Shown one piece after another: positions 31,793-41,618 of a stretch of 64,000 nucleotides of DNA (its first letter is position 1; the number at the start of each line of letters is the position of its first letter). The translations under genes and the position numbers were made by a program. This DNA is from Leptolyngbya sp. 'hensonii' (GTDB lineage Bacteria; Cyanobacteriota; Cyanobacteriia; GCF-001939115), in assembly GCF_001939115.1 (NCBI RefSeq), contig NZ_MQTZ01000002.1, positions 212,298-276,297 of the forward strand. Direction: 5' to 3'. A model generated the notes under the pieces. That model did not search any database, was not told the origin of the DNA, and saw only the letters and a list, made by a program, of their open reading frames with translations.

Positions 31793-32054
31793 TCCTGAGG
31801 AATGTCCTGAGGAATTTCCAAAGTATTTTCCTGAGGATAGTCCTCAGGAATTTAAACCTCCACAGTTCTGAGGAATGACCTGAAGAATATCCTTCAGAGA
31901 GTCAGCCGATCGACGGAACCACCTCAGGAATGAGAATTAAATCCACGACCCTAAGGCGTTTCTCCAGTATTTTCCTGAGGACAGTTCTCAGGAATTCCAA
32001 GACCTTTCGTCCTGAGGACAGTCCTTAGGATAGTCCTCAGGACTGTCCGAGCTG
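31793..32054. repeat. array of palindromic 9-mers at 12-bp pitch
   Basis: Odd palindrome TCCTSAGGA (and close variants) occurs at 31793, 31805, (31817 decayed), 31829, 31841; 31866, 31878, 31890; 31921; 31973, 31985; 32010, 32022, 32034, (32046 decayed). Within each cluster the pitch is exactly 12 bp, and two cluster jumps are 25 bp. Linkers are mostly 3 nt of the form NAG/NTG. The array fills the spacer between a minus-strand small transcript and the UDG gene; related pairs occur at 30947 and 40210. Confidence 0.85.
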
Positions 32055-32158
32055 ATCCGACAAGCTTGAGGCCAGAGCCTATTCTCCCTGGAAACCGCTG
32101 TATATTCTGGCTGCAAGGCACTAGAATTTATGAGATTATCGCGATTTTTCCATGATCT

Positions 32159-32872
32159 ATGGCCAGCGACGACCAGATCAGTCTCTTTGATTTATCAGGA
32201 ACCGCAACCCCCACTCCTGTAGCATCCACCCCAAACTATAACCCCGACCTCATTCCTACAGATGCGAAGGTGCCGATCGTTCCAGGGACCTACAATTCGA
32301 TGGAAGAGATGTCGCAGCACTGCAATCGTTGCCAGCGCTGCAAGCTGGGCCAGTCCCGCACCCATGCCGTGATTAGTCGGGGAAATCCCCAGGCCCCCAT
32401 CATGATCGTGGGGGAAGGGCCTGGCCAGAACGAGGATGAAACGGGTCTGCCCTTTGTCGGGAAAGCTGGTCAGTTGCTGGACAAAATTTTGGAATCTGTG
32501 CGTCTAACCACAGAACGGGATGTTTTTATCTGTAATGTGGTGAAATGTCGTCCACCGGGTAACCGCACTCCAGAAGCAGACGAAATTGCAGCCTGTCGGG
32601 GCTATCTGATCGAGCAGGTGCGCCTGGTAGACCCCCAAATTATTCTGTTAACGGGAGCGACTGCCGTGCGGGGAGTCACGGGAGATAAACAGGGAATTAC
32701 CAAGATTCGTGGCCAGTGGACAGAATGGCAGGGAAAGCTCTGTATGCCCATTTTCCATCCGGCCTATCTGTTGCGAAATCCCTCCAAGGAAAAGGGAAGT
32801 CCCAAATGGCTCATGTGGCAGGATATCCAGGCCGTTCGAGCCAGGTTAGATGAACTCCTGTCTGGCGAATAA
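32159..32872 (+). CDS. uracil-DNA glycosylase, family 4 (Fe-S)
   Basis: A 237-residue UDG-4. The motif-1 region GEGPGQNEDETGLPFVGKAG, motif-2-like FHPAYLLRNP and the four cysteines of the 4Fe-4S cluster (HCNRCQRC pattern at the start, KCRPPGNRTP, AACRGYL) are all visible. It removes uracil from DNA by base excision. An unconserved N-terminal tail of about 45 residues precedes the domain. Start ATG 32159 follows the repeat array with no other gene between. Confidence 0.94.
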   Translation: MASDDQISLFDLSGTATPTPVASTPNYNPDLIPTDAKVPIVPGTYNSMEEMSQHCNRCQRCKLGQSRTHAVISRGNPQAPIMIVGEGPGQNEDETGLPFVGKAGQLLDKILESVRLTTERDVFICNVVKCRPPGNRTPEADEIAACRGYLIEQVRLVDPQIILLTGATAVRGVTGDKQGITKIRGQWTEWQGKLCMPIFHPAYLLRNPSKEKGSPKWLMWQDIQAVRARLDELLSGE

Positions 32873-32913
32873 ACCCTACATGCCATAGGACAATACATTT
32901 AGCAGACCTCATT

Positions 32914-33666
32914 ATGCGTTTTGAACAGGATCACTTCTCTGGCGTTGCCGCCCAATATGCCCGTTTTCGCCCCCGTTACCCGGCAGACCTGTTTGCCTAC
33001 CTCGCCTCCCTGATTTCAACCCCCACCCTGGCCTGGGATTGTGCAACGGGGACTGGGCAGGCGGCGATCGCTCTGGCAGAGTACTTTCCTCAGGTCATCG
33101 CCACGGATGCCAGTGCCGAGCAGATCACCCACGCTGACCCCCATTCCCAGGTAGACTATCGGGTTGCACCTGCTGAGCAAAGCGGCCTGAATTCTGGGTC
33201 TGTGGACCTGATCACGGTGGCCCAGGCCCTGCACTGGTTTAATCTGCCTGCTTTTTATGCCGAAGCAAAACGAGTTCTCCGGCCCGCTGGGGTTCTGGCA
33301 ATCTGGTGTTATGGGCACCTGGAAATACCAGGAGACATCCTGCAACAGATAGCAGACACCTTCTATAACGAGACCGTGGGGCCATACTGGCCACCCGAAC
33401 GCCGGATTGTGGAAGCAGGGTATCGCACTTTAGAATTTCCTTTTATAGAGATTGAAACTCCAGGTTTTGCGATCGAGTCCCTGCTTACCCTGACCCAGTT
33501 GACGGGATATCTCAGTACCTGGTCCGCCACCCAGCGGTATGTTAAGGCAACTGGCCAGAACCCAATTCCAACCCTGACTGAGGAATTGGAGCCTCACTGG
33601 GGCAATCCGGGGACCCCCAGGCCCATTCGCTGGCCGCTTTCCCTTCGAGTTGGGCTTGTCCCCTAG
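32914..33666 (+). CDS. class I SAM-dependent methyltransferase
   Basis: A 250-residue Rossmann-type methyltransferase. Motif I is degenerate but clear (LAWDCATGTGQAAIALAEYF), motif II VIATDASAEQI, motif III-type region VDLITVAQALHWFNLPAFYAEA and LRPAGVLAIW. The beginning FSGVAAQYARFRPRYP is typical of the trans-aconitate/UbiE-like small-molecule branch. Substrate unknown. It overlaps the convergent 1127-residue gene by 4 bp at its end. Confidence 0.92.
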   Translation: MRFEQDHFSGVAAQYARFRPRYPADLFAYLASLISTPTLAWDCATGTGQAAIALAEYFPQVIATDASAEQITHADPHSQVDYRVAPAEQSGLNSGSVDLITVAQALHWFNLPAFYAEAKRVLRPAGVLAIWCYGHLEIPGDILQQIADTFYNETVGPYWPPERRIVEAGYRTLEFPFIEIETPGFAIESLLTLTQLTGYLSTWSATQRYVKATGQNPIPTLTEELEPHWGNPGTPRPIRWPLSLRVGLVP

Positions 33667-36600
33667 CTATCATTGCGGATCAATTGAAACAGATCTGTAA
33701 CGACTTGATTCCGGCAGTCTGTGAAACGGTTAAAACTGAGCCTTCCAGCCTGAAAATCCTGTTTGCTCTGCCTAAAATAACCCTCAATCTTTTTGTAATG
33801 CTCACTCATGTGGCCGTTGTATCGTCGTTGCCCCAGTAAATTCGGCTGATCTCCATGGTGGCCCTGTTCGGGCTCATATTCTTGGCAACAAAAATCATCA
33901 TTCTCAAGCAGACGTTTCAACAGTTCCTCAATGCCCTGCCATTCTCTGTCAAGGATCTGAGGTTCAACATCCAGAGCGGGCTGAGGGAGGTGGGGAAACG
34001 CACTTAACGCCATAGCCCTGAGCAACATACAGGCAGCTGCGAAAATCTTACCCAGGTCGGCAAATTCAGTCAGTCTATGGGGGTACAGCCCTCGAATGGC
34101 AGAGTCATTATCCCGGTCAATGCAGGTCCTGATCTCAGGGTTTTTTGCACTTTTTAGGTCCTCAAACAAACGATCGAAAACAATGAATTTGCCATCGTCT
34201 GTGGCATCATCTTCCTGGGTGTGGTCTCTTCCCCCGTCCTGGGCAAAGACCCAGCAACGGGTAAACTCCCTCAGAGCCAGATTAATCCCCTGCAGCAAAC
34301 TCTGGTCATCTGGATAGTCTTCGCAAAGGGCCAGCATCGCGATCGCAAACAGGAGCGTGCTGGAATAGGGGCCAAACAAATAAATCGGTTTCGTCCCTGC
34401 TTCATCGCTTCCTTTTAAGTTGGACGTATCCATGATCAGCACATTTCTGCCCGCATCATATTCCTGCCGTTGCTTTCCAACTAATTCATGGGGGAGCTCC
34501 TGAATCAGAGGTACAACCTGAACCCTGGTTTTGCCAAATGCATCGTAGTAGCGGATTGTGGGTGTCTCTGCAGTCTCCTCAACGATTTCTGAGTAAGCAG
34601 TACTTTTCCCCCCATTGTCCTTAATTTGTTGGTAGCAGTGCTCGCCCGTCGAAGAGTAACAGAGTTTCATGTGTTTAATCAGGCGTCTGGCCCAATCCAG
34701 GCAGGTATCTCGATCGAAATGTGGATGGGAAGAAGGTTCCCGGCTACTCAAATAAGCCATCATGAGATAACACCAGCTCTGATAGGCTGACCAGTAGGCA
34801 TAGGAATCAGCGTTCCCATCCCGACCTGCATAAATTCTGGCTTGCTCCAGTAATCGAATCGGTTGTAGCAACGTTTCCCAGCGATCTGCCAGCTTTTCCA
34901 TGTAGGAGGAATAGTAAATATACAGCTTGGCCCGACAGGCATAGATTCTGGAGAACAGGTAAAAGAAGGGGTGAAAATTGGTTTGGGGCAGTTCCTTAAT
35001 CTTCTGATAGCGCTCAACCCTTAGATTAAGCCACTTCTCAGCCCGATCCAGGCTATCAACAGCAGTGCGAACAGCTTTATAGCGATCGGGATGCATGGCC
35101 TGCTCATCTTGTAAATCCGTCAGATAGTGATACTCAAACCAGCACAGGTGGTACCGGGCTACCATCAGACCGCTGAACAGAAGATCAAACTTCTGAAAAT
35201 GGGGCTCCACAGTGTCCAAATAGCATTTGGCAATGCGATGCAGTCCTTCCTGCAAGTAAGCCTCTGCGATCGCGAGATGGGCTTCATAAGCCACCAGGCT
35301 CCAGTGCTGATCCGGCGTCAGATCCTGAAATTCAAACTTGCTTTTACAGAACCGATATTTTTGCTTAAAAATGGTCTGATGCAATTCCCCCACCATGGCT
35401 TTGAGGGAAAACGGATACGATCGCAGTGCTTCCTTCGCCCGTCTCAACGCAATCAGTTCTTCAACGCGATAACAGAGCTGATGCAGATACTTCTGACAAT
35501 CAATTCCAGACTGTTTAATAGCTCTCAATCGAGCATGGAGAGCAGCATTGGCTGCAACCTCCATCAGGTCAAAGCCACAATATTCTCCATAAGCCAGTTC
35601 ATAATCATTGGCTACGATTTCATAGGATTCTCCCGTCTGAATCGAGCGATCGATGGCTTTTCGCTGGCATAACCGCACCAGGGTATTAGACCAGACCGGA
35701 TTATGGCTGCTTCCTCCCTGGATCTCATTTTTCAGCCAGATCTCTTGCGCCACTGGCATTAGACCACGTAACTCCGGAATATCCCACAGGAGCACCCGAT
35801 TAATCGCTGCTGTAATGTGGGAAAGAATACTGCCAACCCCAGTGATTTCTTCTTGAAAGTGAAGCTGCCTGGTACCAAATTGGACGATGACAGCCTTTTC
35901 AGTTCCTTCTAAATGAGTTTGATAGTCCTGGGGTAGCTTGATGTAAAAGTGGACCTGAACCCGGTAAGCATACTGGCGATCCAGGCCACGCACGTCCTCT
36001 TCCAACTGGTCCTTATCAAACAGTCGGGAATTCAGGACACCAATCTTTTCCTGAGTGGTTTGATTAAAGTAAAGCGGCAGGGGCCTGACTTTCTCTGCAT
36101 TAAAGAATTTCAAGTAAACAGGAAATTCATCCGTTAGAATCTCGTTCTCCACCACGGCCCGGGTCAGTCGTTGCAGAAAGGAAGGCGTGAGATACTCTGG
36201 GGGGGAGCCTGCGGGTGCGTTTTCCCCAGAGGCCGGTCTACTCTGCTTTAAGCCTGCCTGAAATTCGATCCGGCTGATTTCTCGCTGCACTTTGCGAGAT
36301 AACTGCTCGATCTTTTCTTGCTTGAGTTGCTCATCCAGGCCATCGAAGTGCTCCTGCAAACAAATTTGAATGGCCGCCTGAATCAGATTGTGCTGGTGTT
36401 CTTCTGAAGGGGACTGGTTCCCGCCCCTCGGACCCACAGGGTAATGGATAAATTGCTCATAGAGATGCCGAATATCTTCCCCTCGAAATCCCCAGGTCTG
36501 ATCCGTGATCGTATCCACCAATTGCTGTAACAGAGCTTCTTCAGCATGGGCTGGCAAGCCTAATTCTTGCCGCTCCAGTACGGTTAAACCAGAAAACTTA

Positions 36601-37046
36601 CGCAGAGCCCGATGTTTTTCCGATCGCGTCAGGATGGCCGGTACAGGTTTGCTGGTGGACTGGAGATGGGGTTTGCGGTTTTCCAGGCGATATTGTTGTA
36701 GCGAAGCCAAGATCTGGGTTAAGCGTCTCAGGGTCAGAACGGGTGCATTGGGTTCCACCTCTTTGGGATAGAGATCGGTATAGACCGATCGCAACACCCG
36801 CCGCACAAAGATACGATTCTTCTCCAGCCCCCATTGCTTGGCAATACTACTTTCATTGGGTTTTCCCTGGGGGTCGTCAGCGGTTATCCCCAGGTCTGTC
36901 AGGCTTAAGAGATATTTGTAGACAGATTTATAGCGTTCTTGATCCTCATCTTCCTGATAAGTCCCATCCGTTGCCCGTTCAGGGGTAACGGTGCCAGAAG
37001 GACGGCTATCAGCAGCAGGATTTTTCTTTTGCTTTGGCATAGTCAC
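33663..37046 (-). CDS. large soluble protein of unknown function (1127 aa)
   Basis: I do not recognise this 1127-residue protein. No signal peptide or membrane segment is seen. Residues 1-35 are Lys/Glu-rich and disordered. Residues about 40-115 look like a helical bundle, possibly HTH (SSIAKQWGLEKNRIFVRRVLR). The middle (about 560-850) is a long run of amphipathic helices with paired aromatic positions, TPR/SEL1-like in style (HWSLVAYEAHLAIAEAYLQEG, RIAKCYLDTVEPHF). No nuclease, ATPase or protease motif was found. ATG 37040 is an alternative start. Codon use is like its neighbours. Confidence 0.85.
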   Translation of the reverse strand: MTMPKQKKNPAADSRPSGTVTPERATDGTYQEDEDQERYKSVYKYLLSLTDLGITADDPQGKPNESSIAKQWGLEKNRIFVRRVLRSVYTDLYPKEVEPNAPVLTLRRLTQILASLQQYRLENRKPHLQSTSKPVPAILTRSEKHRALRKFSGLTVLERQELGLPAHAEEALLQQLVDTITDQTWGFRGEDIRHLYEQFIHYPVGPRGGNQSPSEEHQHNLIQAAIQICLQEHFDGLDEQLKQEKIEQLSRKVQREISRIEFQAGLKQSRPASGENAPAGSPPEYLTPSFLQRLTRAVVENEILTDEFPVYLKFFNAEKVRPLPLYFNQTTQEKIGVLNSRLFDKDQLEEDVRGLDRQYAYRVQVHFYIKLPQDYQTHLEGTEKAVIVQFGTRQLHFQEEITGVGSILSHITAAINRVLLWDIPELRGLMPVAQEIWLKNEIQGGSSHNPVWSNTLVRLCQRKAIDRSIQTGESYEIVANDYELAYGEYCGFDLMEVAANAALHARLRAIKQSGIDCQKYLHQLCYRVEELIALRRAKEALRSYPFSLKAMVGELHQTIFKQKYRFCKSKFEFQDLTPDQHWSLVAYEAHLAIAEAYLQEGLHRIAKCYLDTVEPHFQKFDLLFSGLMVARYHLCWFEYHYLTDLQDEQAMHPDRYKAVRTAVDSLDRAEKWLNLRVERYQKIKELPQTNFHPFFYLFSRIYACRAKLYIYYSSYMEKLADRWETLLQPIRLLEQARIYAGRDGNADSYAYWSAYQSWCYLMMAYLSSREPSSHPHFDRDTCLDWARRLIKHMKLCYSSTGEHCYQQIKDNGGKSTAYSEIVEETAETPTIRYYDAFGKTRVQVVPLIQELPHELVGKQRQEYDAGRNVLIMDTSNLKGSDEAGTKPIYLFGPYSSTLLFAIAMLALCEDYPDDQSLLQGINLALREFTRCWVFAQDGGRDHTQEDDATDDGKFIVFDRLFEDLKSAKNPEIRTCIDRDNDSAIRGLYPHRLTEFADLGKIFAAACMLLRAMALSAFPHLPQPALDVEPQILDREWQGIEELLKRLLENDDFCCQEYEPEQGHHGDQPNLLGQRRYNGHMSEHYKKIEGYFRQSKQDFQAGRLSFNRFTDCRNQVVTDLFQLIRNDS

Positions 37047-37455
37047 ATCAAGGTAATAGTTCTGCCTGTTTCCCCCAAGGGTTGCCAGTTAATCCCGCCA
37101 AACATCTGATATACAGACACCAGTTCTCCATATTAATCTGTTATCAGGATTATGTACAAATTTAATGTTTAAGTTATTACCTATACAAAGTACATTTTGT
37201 ACTTAAAAATAGTAAAGCTTTAGCAAAAAAAGCTGATATACCACGAACGAAAATATTGCATCTAATCAATAGCTCTGTTACTATGGCTTCAGATAACCTG
37301 AACCACAGAATTTCATAGGAAGCTTTAAGCGCTGTAAGTCAGGTAAAGAAGGGTCAACAGGAAGTGAGGGCCTGTTCAATAATTCCAAGACCGCGACCCG
37401 GATGGACTGTAATGTGACTGTTGCTCTGTCTTTCCATGGTTTAGCAAAAAGGGAT
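37047..37455. other. AT-rich intergenic region with a small palindrome
   Basis: The probable promoter region of the 1127-residue gene. It carries AAGTACA-TTT-TGTACTT (37188-37204), a 7-bp inverted repeat that could be an operator, and a run of A/T. No RNA gene is recognised. Confidence 0.5.
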
Positions 37456-37854
37456 ATGACCATGAACCCAATTTCCCTCTCTAAGCTCTATTTACAAAAT
37501 AGAGATCAAATTCATCTTGCATTGACCCTGCCCAGGATCTCCTCCCAAGCTGACGTTAACTTCCTTAGCAAACCCCATCTCCAGGGACTTTACCCACTCA
37601 ATCAGCAAGAAATCTGGATCATTGAAATGCCAGAAATTCTGGTTTTGCTGGTGATGTTGCAACTGGAAATCTGGGCATCTACAGGCTATGGAAAAATCCA
37701 TATTTCCAGCCAAATGGTCAAACAGAACAAAAATCAAGTCATTCTGGAAGCTGGGACCAGTCATGTGGGTTATCTAGCAGAGGAAGATAGAAATAACGCT
37801 CAATCTATTAGTCATTACTTGTACAAATATTGGAAGTATAACTGTTCAAGTTGA
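37456..37854 (+). CDS. hypothetical protein
   Basis: About 132 residues, not recognised. It is mostly mixed alpha/beta, with MNPISLSKLYLQNRDQIHLA at the start and MPEILVLLVMLQLEIWAST, a hydrophobic but probably buried segment, in the middle. AAAAGGGA before ATG 37456 is a weak ribosome site; an ATG at 37402 is possible. It is the only substantial frame here on either strand, but coding is not proven. Confidence 0.45.
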   Translation: MTMNPISLSKLYLQNRDQIHLALTLPRISSQADVNFLSKPHLQGLYPLNQQEIWIIEMPEILVLLVMLQLEIWASTGYGKIHISSQMVKQNKNQVILEAGTSHVGYLAEEDRNNAQSISHYLYKYWKYNCSS

Positions 37855-38147
37855 ACCGTTCTGGAGCTATATTTTAGTGGTTTTCTGGGCCTGTCACAGA
37901 ATTTACCCCAACATCAAGGCTTAATTTTAGGTCAGATCCTCTTTTTGTCTGATCAGTTTGTATCTTTGCCAGTGCTGTGATTCATGAAATTTGCTAGTCC
38001 CTGACAGGGACTAACCCATCATTGATCCCTGTTTGACGTATGAGAGTTACGCAGCAGGTAGAAGTAAGGTCTCAACCACCTCCTTCTGCCTGCTTTTTGT
38101 TTGTCGGGCAATTCCAAATTGACTTCGCTTCTTAAAAGGGTATTCCC
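37855..38147. other. intergenic region with two hairpins
   Basis: Contains TAGTCCCTG-ACA-GGGACTA near 37996-38014 and the terminator at 38054-38098. No gene seen. Confidence 0.5.
38054..38098 (+). terminator. Rho-independent terminator
   Basis: GCAGGTAGAAG (38054-38064) pairs with CTTCTGCCTGC (38083-38093), one mismatch, followed by TTTTT. Confidence 0.7.
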
Positions 38148-38894
38148 ATGTCAGTTCTTCCCCAACCTGAGCCTCAAGAGTCAACCCAACTTCAACCCAT
38201 CTATCTAAAGTCTGGTCGCAAATCAGTCATTCCTGTTCCCGGTAGCCCTGTTCCCAAATGGCTGCTCACCCTTCTGGCCGGATTGATCGCGACCAGCACT
38301 GCCACAGGTCTGTCTGTCCTCTTGGTCCGGCAGGTCTCTGGACAATACCTCATGACTGCCAGAATTCAGCTCGACCAGGCTAAAAGTGCAGCCGAGGATC
38401 GCAACTTTGTTAGGGCAGCACGCCCCTGCCACACAACCGTGGTTCAAATCTATTTACCAGAAGAAACCCAGGAATTTTGTGCCCCACTAGCTTCCAAGAT
38501 GATGGACGCGGCGGAACAAAAGGTCATCCACTGTGACCTGGAAGAAGCCATTCAATTACTCGATATTTTGCCGCCCCAGAGCCCGGATTATGGGCAAGCC
38601 AAAATCAGAAAGAAGCTACTGCAGCAGGATCAGGAATACCTGGAGCGGCATCAGCATCTGGCCCGCAATGCCCAGAACAGAGGAGATTGGAAAACATTGC
38701 AGGCCGAACGGTTGAAACTGGAGAAAAAAAGAGCCTATCGTCCCTGCCTGCAGGCAGAGATTCAGGAATGGATAGGGGCAGAGGCGGAACTCCAAAAAGC
38801 GGCCCAGGAACGCCTGGATCGCGATCGTCGATCGCTGTTAACCGTTGGCATGCTGATGGCCTTCGCCTTCATCATCCTGAAAATAAGCTTCTGA
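38148..38894 (+). CDS. membrane protein with central helical domain, unknown
   Basis: A 248-residue protein with one membrane segment near 38-60 (LLTLLAGLIATSTATGLSVL) and another at the end (SLLTVGMLMAFAFIILKISF). The region between is helical and charged (LDQAKSAAEDRNFVRAARPC, LEEAIQLLDILPPQSPDYGQA, ERLKLEKKRAYRPC), TPR-like in rhythm. With both ends in the membrane the central part lies on one side. Not recognised as a named family. Confidence 0.75.
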   Translation: MSVLPQPEPQESTQLQPIYLKSGRKSVIPVPGSPVPKWLLTLLAGLIATSTATGLSVLLVRQVSGQYLMTARIQLDQAKSAAEDRNFVRAARPCHTTVVQIYLPEETQEFCAPLASKMMDAAEQKVIHCDLEEAIQLLDILPPQSPDYGQAKIRKKLLQQDQEYLERHQHLARNAQNRGDWKTLQAERLKLEKKRAYRPCLQAEIQEWIGAEAELQKAAQERLDRDRRSLLTVGMLMAFAFIILKISF

Positions 38895-38911
38895 GCAAAC
38901 AATTGAACCCC

Positions 38912-39457
38912 TTACCGCTTCAGAGATCGCAGAGCCCCGGCATTACAATCCCGCAGCCAGTTTTTCACCGCACCAGCAATAATGCCATCGCTGGTATCTT
39001 CCGGAGGGGATGGGGGTTTACCCGCCGGGTAAGCGCCAATGCGGGAAAACATCATCGACAACTGCCAACCCTGCCGGGTCTGCACCAGAAAGAGCCAGTG
39101 GAACACCTGAATATCCACGATCGTAGTGCCCACATACTCCCGCTCCAACGTCGTGATAAAGATCTGTTTCAGCTCCTCCCCGCTGGGGGGGGCACCATAG
39201 CGCTCACGACTGACAGGAAGGGGCTCAAACTCTGGTCTGCCCGCCACAATCACGTAGGCAGCCGGATTGGGGGTACGACGGCGATTACGGGCCTGCTGAG
39301 AAACCCGGTTGGCATAACTGGGTAGATCCTTGAGCAGCAACCCCGTCAGGATCTCCACATCAGATGGACAGGCTGAGACAGGAACTGTAATTGGCACAGG
39401 TGGTGCCGCGATCGCAGGGACCGAGCCCAATCCCAGGAGCAAACTTCCCAGAACCAT
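38912..39457 (-). CDS. secreted hypothetical protein
   Basis: About 181 residues. ATG 39457 gives a clear signal peptide (MVLGSLLLGLGSVPAIAAPP, cleavage after AIA). The mature part has two isolated cysteines (SACPSDVE and LRDCNAG), perhaps a disulfide, and VFHWLFLVQTRQGWQLSMMF. A TTG at 39477 overlapping the pyrF stop is an alternative start and suggests coupling. Similar small periplasmic proteins beside pyrF or tyrS occur in cyanobacteria, function unknown. Confidence 0.7.
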   Translation of the reverse strand: MVLGSLLLGLGSVPAIAAPPVPITVPVSACPSDVEILTGLLLKDLPSYANRVSQQARNRRRTPNPAAYVIVAGRPEFEPLPVSRERYGAPPSGEELKQIFITTLEREYVGTTIVDIQVFHWLFLVQTRQGWQLSMMFSRIGAYPAGKPPSPPEDTSDGIIAGAVKNWLRDCNAGALRSLKR

Positions 39458-39470
39458 GAGCAGATGATAG

Positions 39471-40181
39471 TTACGCAAGGGTGGCCAGTTCCTCCCCAAT
39501 CCGGTTGAATGCAGCCACCGGATCAGGGGCTGCCGTAATCGGACGCCCAATGACCAGATAGCTGGCTCCTGCCTGCAAAGCCGCCGCTGGCGTCAGCGAT
39601 CGGGTTTGGTCCCCTTGCTCAGCCCAGGTAGGCCGGACCCCAGGACAAACCAGCAAAAAGTCTGCTCCACAGGTTTGCCGCAGTTGAGCCACTTCTTCAG
39701 GAGAGCAGACCGCTCCTGGTAAACCGCACTCCTGGGCCAGGAGTGCCATTTGCAGCGCGTATTCAGGCAATTCTAGAGGAACTTTCAGATCAAAGGCTAA
39801 GGCTCTGGAGGAGAGACTGGTCAGCAGGGTGACCGCGATCAGATTGGGCACAGGGGCACCCGCAGGGGTTGCCTCCAGGACGGCAGCCTGTGCTGCTCGC
39901 AGGGCCACTTTTCCGGCAGCGGCATGAACCGTGATCAGGTCTACCCCATAGCGGGCTGCCGATCGACAGGCCCCGGCCATGGTATTGGGGATGTCATGGA
40001 ATTTGAGATCCAGGAAAATCCGCTTGCCCCGCTCTTTCAAGAGGGGCAGGATGGCTGGCCCACTGCTCACGAACAGTTCCAGCCCCACCTTCCAAAAGCT
40101 CACCTCAGGTAGGCGATCGACCAGCGCCATGGCCCTGGCCTGATCGGGCACATCCAGAGGCACAATAATCCGGTTCTTCAT
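39471..40181 (-). CDS. pyrF: orotidine 5'-phosphate decarboxylase
   Basis: A 236-residue TIM barrel. Catalytic motif [13 protein letters not shown] (Asp-Lys-x-x-Asp) is at about residues 60-72; [15 protein letters not shown] opens the barrel, and VCPGVRP with [10 protein letters not shown] binds phosphate. It decarboxylates OMP to UMP, the last step of pyrimidine synthesis. ATG 40181 is preferred to the ATG 7 codons upstream because it begins at the conserved strand. It lies in a minus-strand run after tyrS. Confidence 0.95.
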   Translation of the reverse strand: MKNRIIVPLDVPDQARAMALVDRLPEVSFWKVGLELFVSSGPAILPLLKERGKRIFLDLKFHDIPNTMAGACRSAARYGVDLITVHAAAGKVALRAAQAAVLEATPAGAPVPNLIAVTLLTSLSSRALAFDLKVPLELPEYALQMALLAQECGLPGAVCSPEEVAQLRQTCGADFLLVCPGVRPTWAEQGDQTRSLTPAAALQAGASYLVIGRPITAAPDPVAAFNRIGEELATLA

Positions 40182-40209
40182 CGTTGCTTTCCCATGGCTC
40201 ATGGAGCTG

Positions 40210-40230
40210 TCCTGCTGACTGTCCTAAGGA
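40210..40230. repeat. isolated copy of the 12-bp-periodic repeat
   Basis: TCCTGCTGA at 40210 and TCCTAAGGA at 40222, exactly 12 bp apart. The second copy covers the tyrS stop codon region (40224). Confidence 0.6.
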
Positions 40231-41435
40231 ATAAACCGGACAAATTTGTTTTTACCCACCTGCAAGATCCGGTCATAGAGATCCTGAGGGGTTTCAAAGA
40301 CTAGATTGGCATCGCTGATTCGATCGCCATCCAGCCGCACTGCCCCATTTTGAATCTGACGACGGGCATCGGAGCTCCCGCTACATAGTTTAGCGGCACT
40401 TAATAGATAGAATAACTTGGCCGGGAAATTCACCTCTGCCAGGGAAAACTCTGGCACCGCATCCGCCTGGGCCGTTCCCCCCTGAGTCAGAGAAATCGCT
40501 GCCACCTGAGCCTGTTGGGCTGCTGCCTCCCCCCGAAACTGGGTTACCACATCCAGAGCCAGTAATTTCTGGCGATCGCGGGGATTTTCCGGCAACTGGG
40601 CTAGATCCTGACTGGTCAACAATTCAAAGTACTGCTGCACCAGATTGTCCGGAGTCTTCTCTAGCTTGGAGTACATGGTCAATGGATCTTCCAATAGGCC
40701 AACATAGTTGCCCAGGGACTTGGACATCTTCTGTATCCCATCCGTTCCCAGTAATAGGGGCAGCAGCAGGCCAAATTGGGGCGTTTGTCCAAAATGACGC
40801 TGCAGATCTCGTCCAACTGCAATATTGAATTTCTGATCCGTTCCCCCTAACTCCACATCAGACTGAACAGCCACGGAGTCATACCCCTGCATCAGGGGAT
40901 AGAGAAACTCATGCAGGTAAACAGGATTGCCCTGCTCATAGCGCTCGGCAAAGCCTTCCTTCGCCAGCATCTGGCCCACCGTCATTGTCGCCAGTAGTTC
41001 CAGAATCTGGGCCAGGTCCAGTTTAGACAACCACTCTGAGTTATAGCGAATCTCCAACTTCTCGTCAGAGAAATCCAGGATGGGGCGAATCTGCTCCAGA
41101 TAGGTTTCAGCATTTTGCTTGACTTCTGCCGGAGTCAGTTGTTTCCGAACTTCCGACTTGCCCGTGGGATCCCCAATCTGAGCCGTAAAGTCACCGATGA
41201 TGACCACAGCTTTGTGGCCAGCATCCTGAAAAGCGCGGAGCTTGCGGAATTGAATACTATGTCCCAGATGAATCTCGGCTCCTGTAGGATCGATGCCGAG
41301 CTTGATCCGCAGGGGACGATCGGTCTGAATCAGCCGTTTGAGTAAATTCTCCTGGGGGTGATCTGAATCGGCCTGGTCCGGAAAGATCTCGCTAATACCC
41401 CGACGAAGCCAGGAAAAGGATTGGCTGTCAATCAT
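40224..41435 (-). CDS. tyrS: tyrosyl-tRNA synthetase
   Basis: A 403-residue class I synthetase. [15 protein letters not shown] contains the HIGH motif, [10 protein letters not shown] the KMSKS motif (near residue 237), [13 protein letters not shown] lines the tyrosine pocket, and a C-terminal S4-type RNA-binding domain ends the protein ([16 protein letters not shown]). The long spacing and KMSKS type match the TyrZ-like clade common in cyanobacteria. Charges tRNA-Tyr. Confidence 0.96.
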   Translation of the reverse strand: MIDSQSFSWLRRGISEIFPDQADSDHPQENLLKRLIQTDRPLRIKLGIDPTGAEIHLGHSIQFRKLRAFQDAGHKAVVIIGDFTAQIGDPTGKSEVRKQLTPAEVKQNAETYLEQIRPILDFSDEKLEIRYNSEWLSKLDLAQILELLATMTVGQMLAKEGFAERYEQGNPVYLHEFLYPLMQGYDSVAVQSDVELGGTDQKFNIAVGRDLQRHFGQTPQFGLLLPLLLGTDGIQKMSKSLGNYVGLLEDPLTMYSKLEKTPDNLVQQYFELLTSQDLAQLPENPRDRQKLLALDVVTQFRGEAAAQQAQVAAISLTQGGTAQADAVPEFSLAEVNFPAKLFYLLSAAKLCSGSSDARRQIQNGAVRLDGDRISDANLVFETPQDLYDRILQVGKNKFVRFIP

Positions 41436-41618
41436 GTCATCTGCAGGAATTTACAATTCAGTTCACTTAATTTACCTTATGGGGAGTTTCGCTATATCAA
41501 ATCTTCCATCTTGATAGACCTATAGGAAACTATAATGACCTCGATTCTGTTAGAACTGTGGTTAGATTTAATGACCTGATTGTAATCATCCTTTTTGTGT
41601 TGAGGAAGTGAGAGCGCC

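Noticed and set aside
31793..32054. CRISPR array
   Set aside because: Units are 9-mers at 12-bp pitch with no unique spacers and no cas genes.
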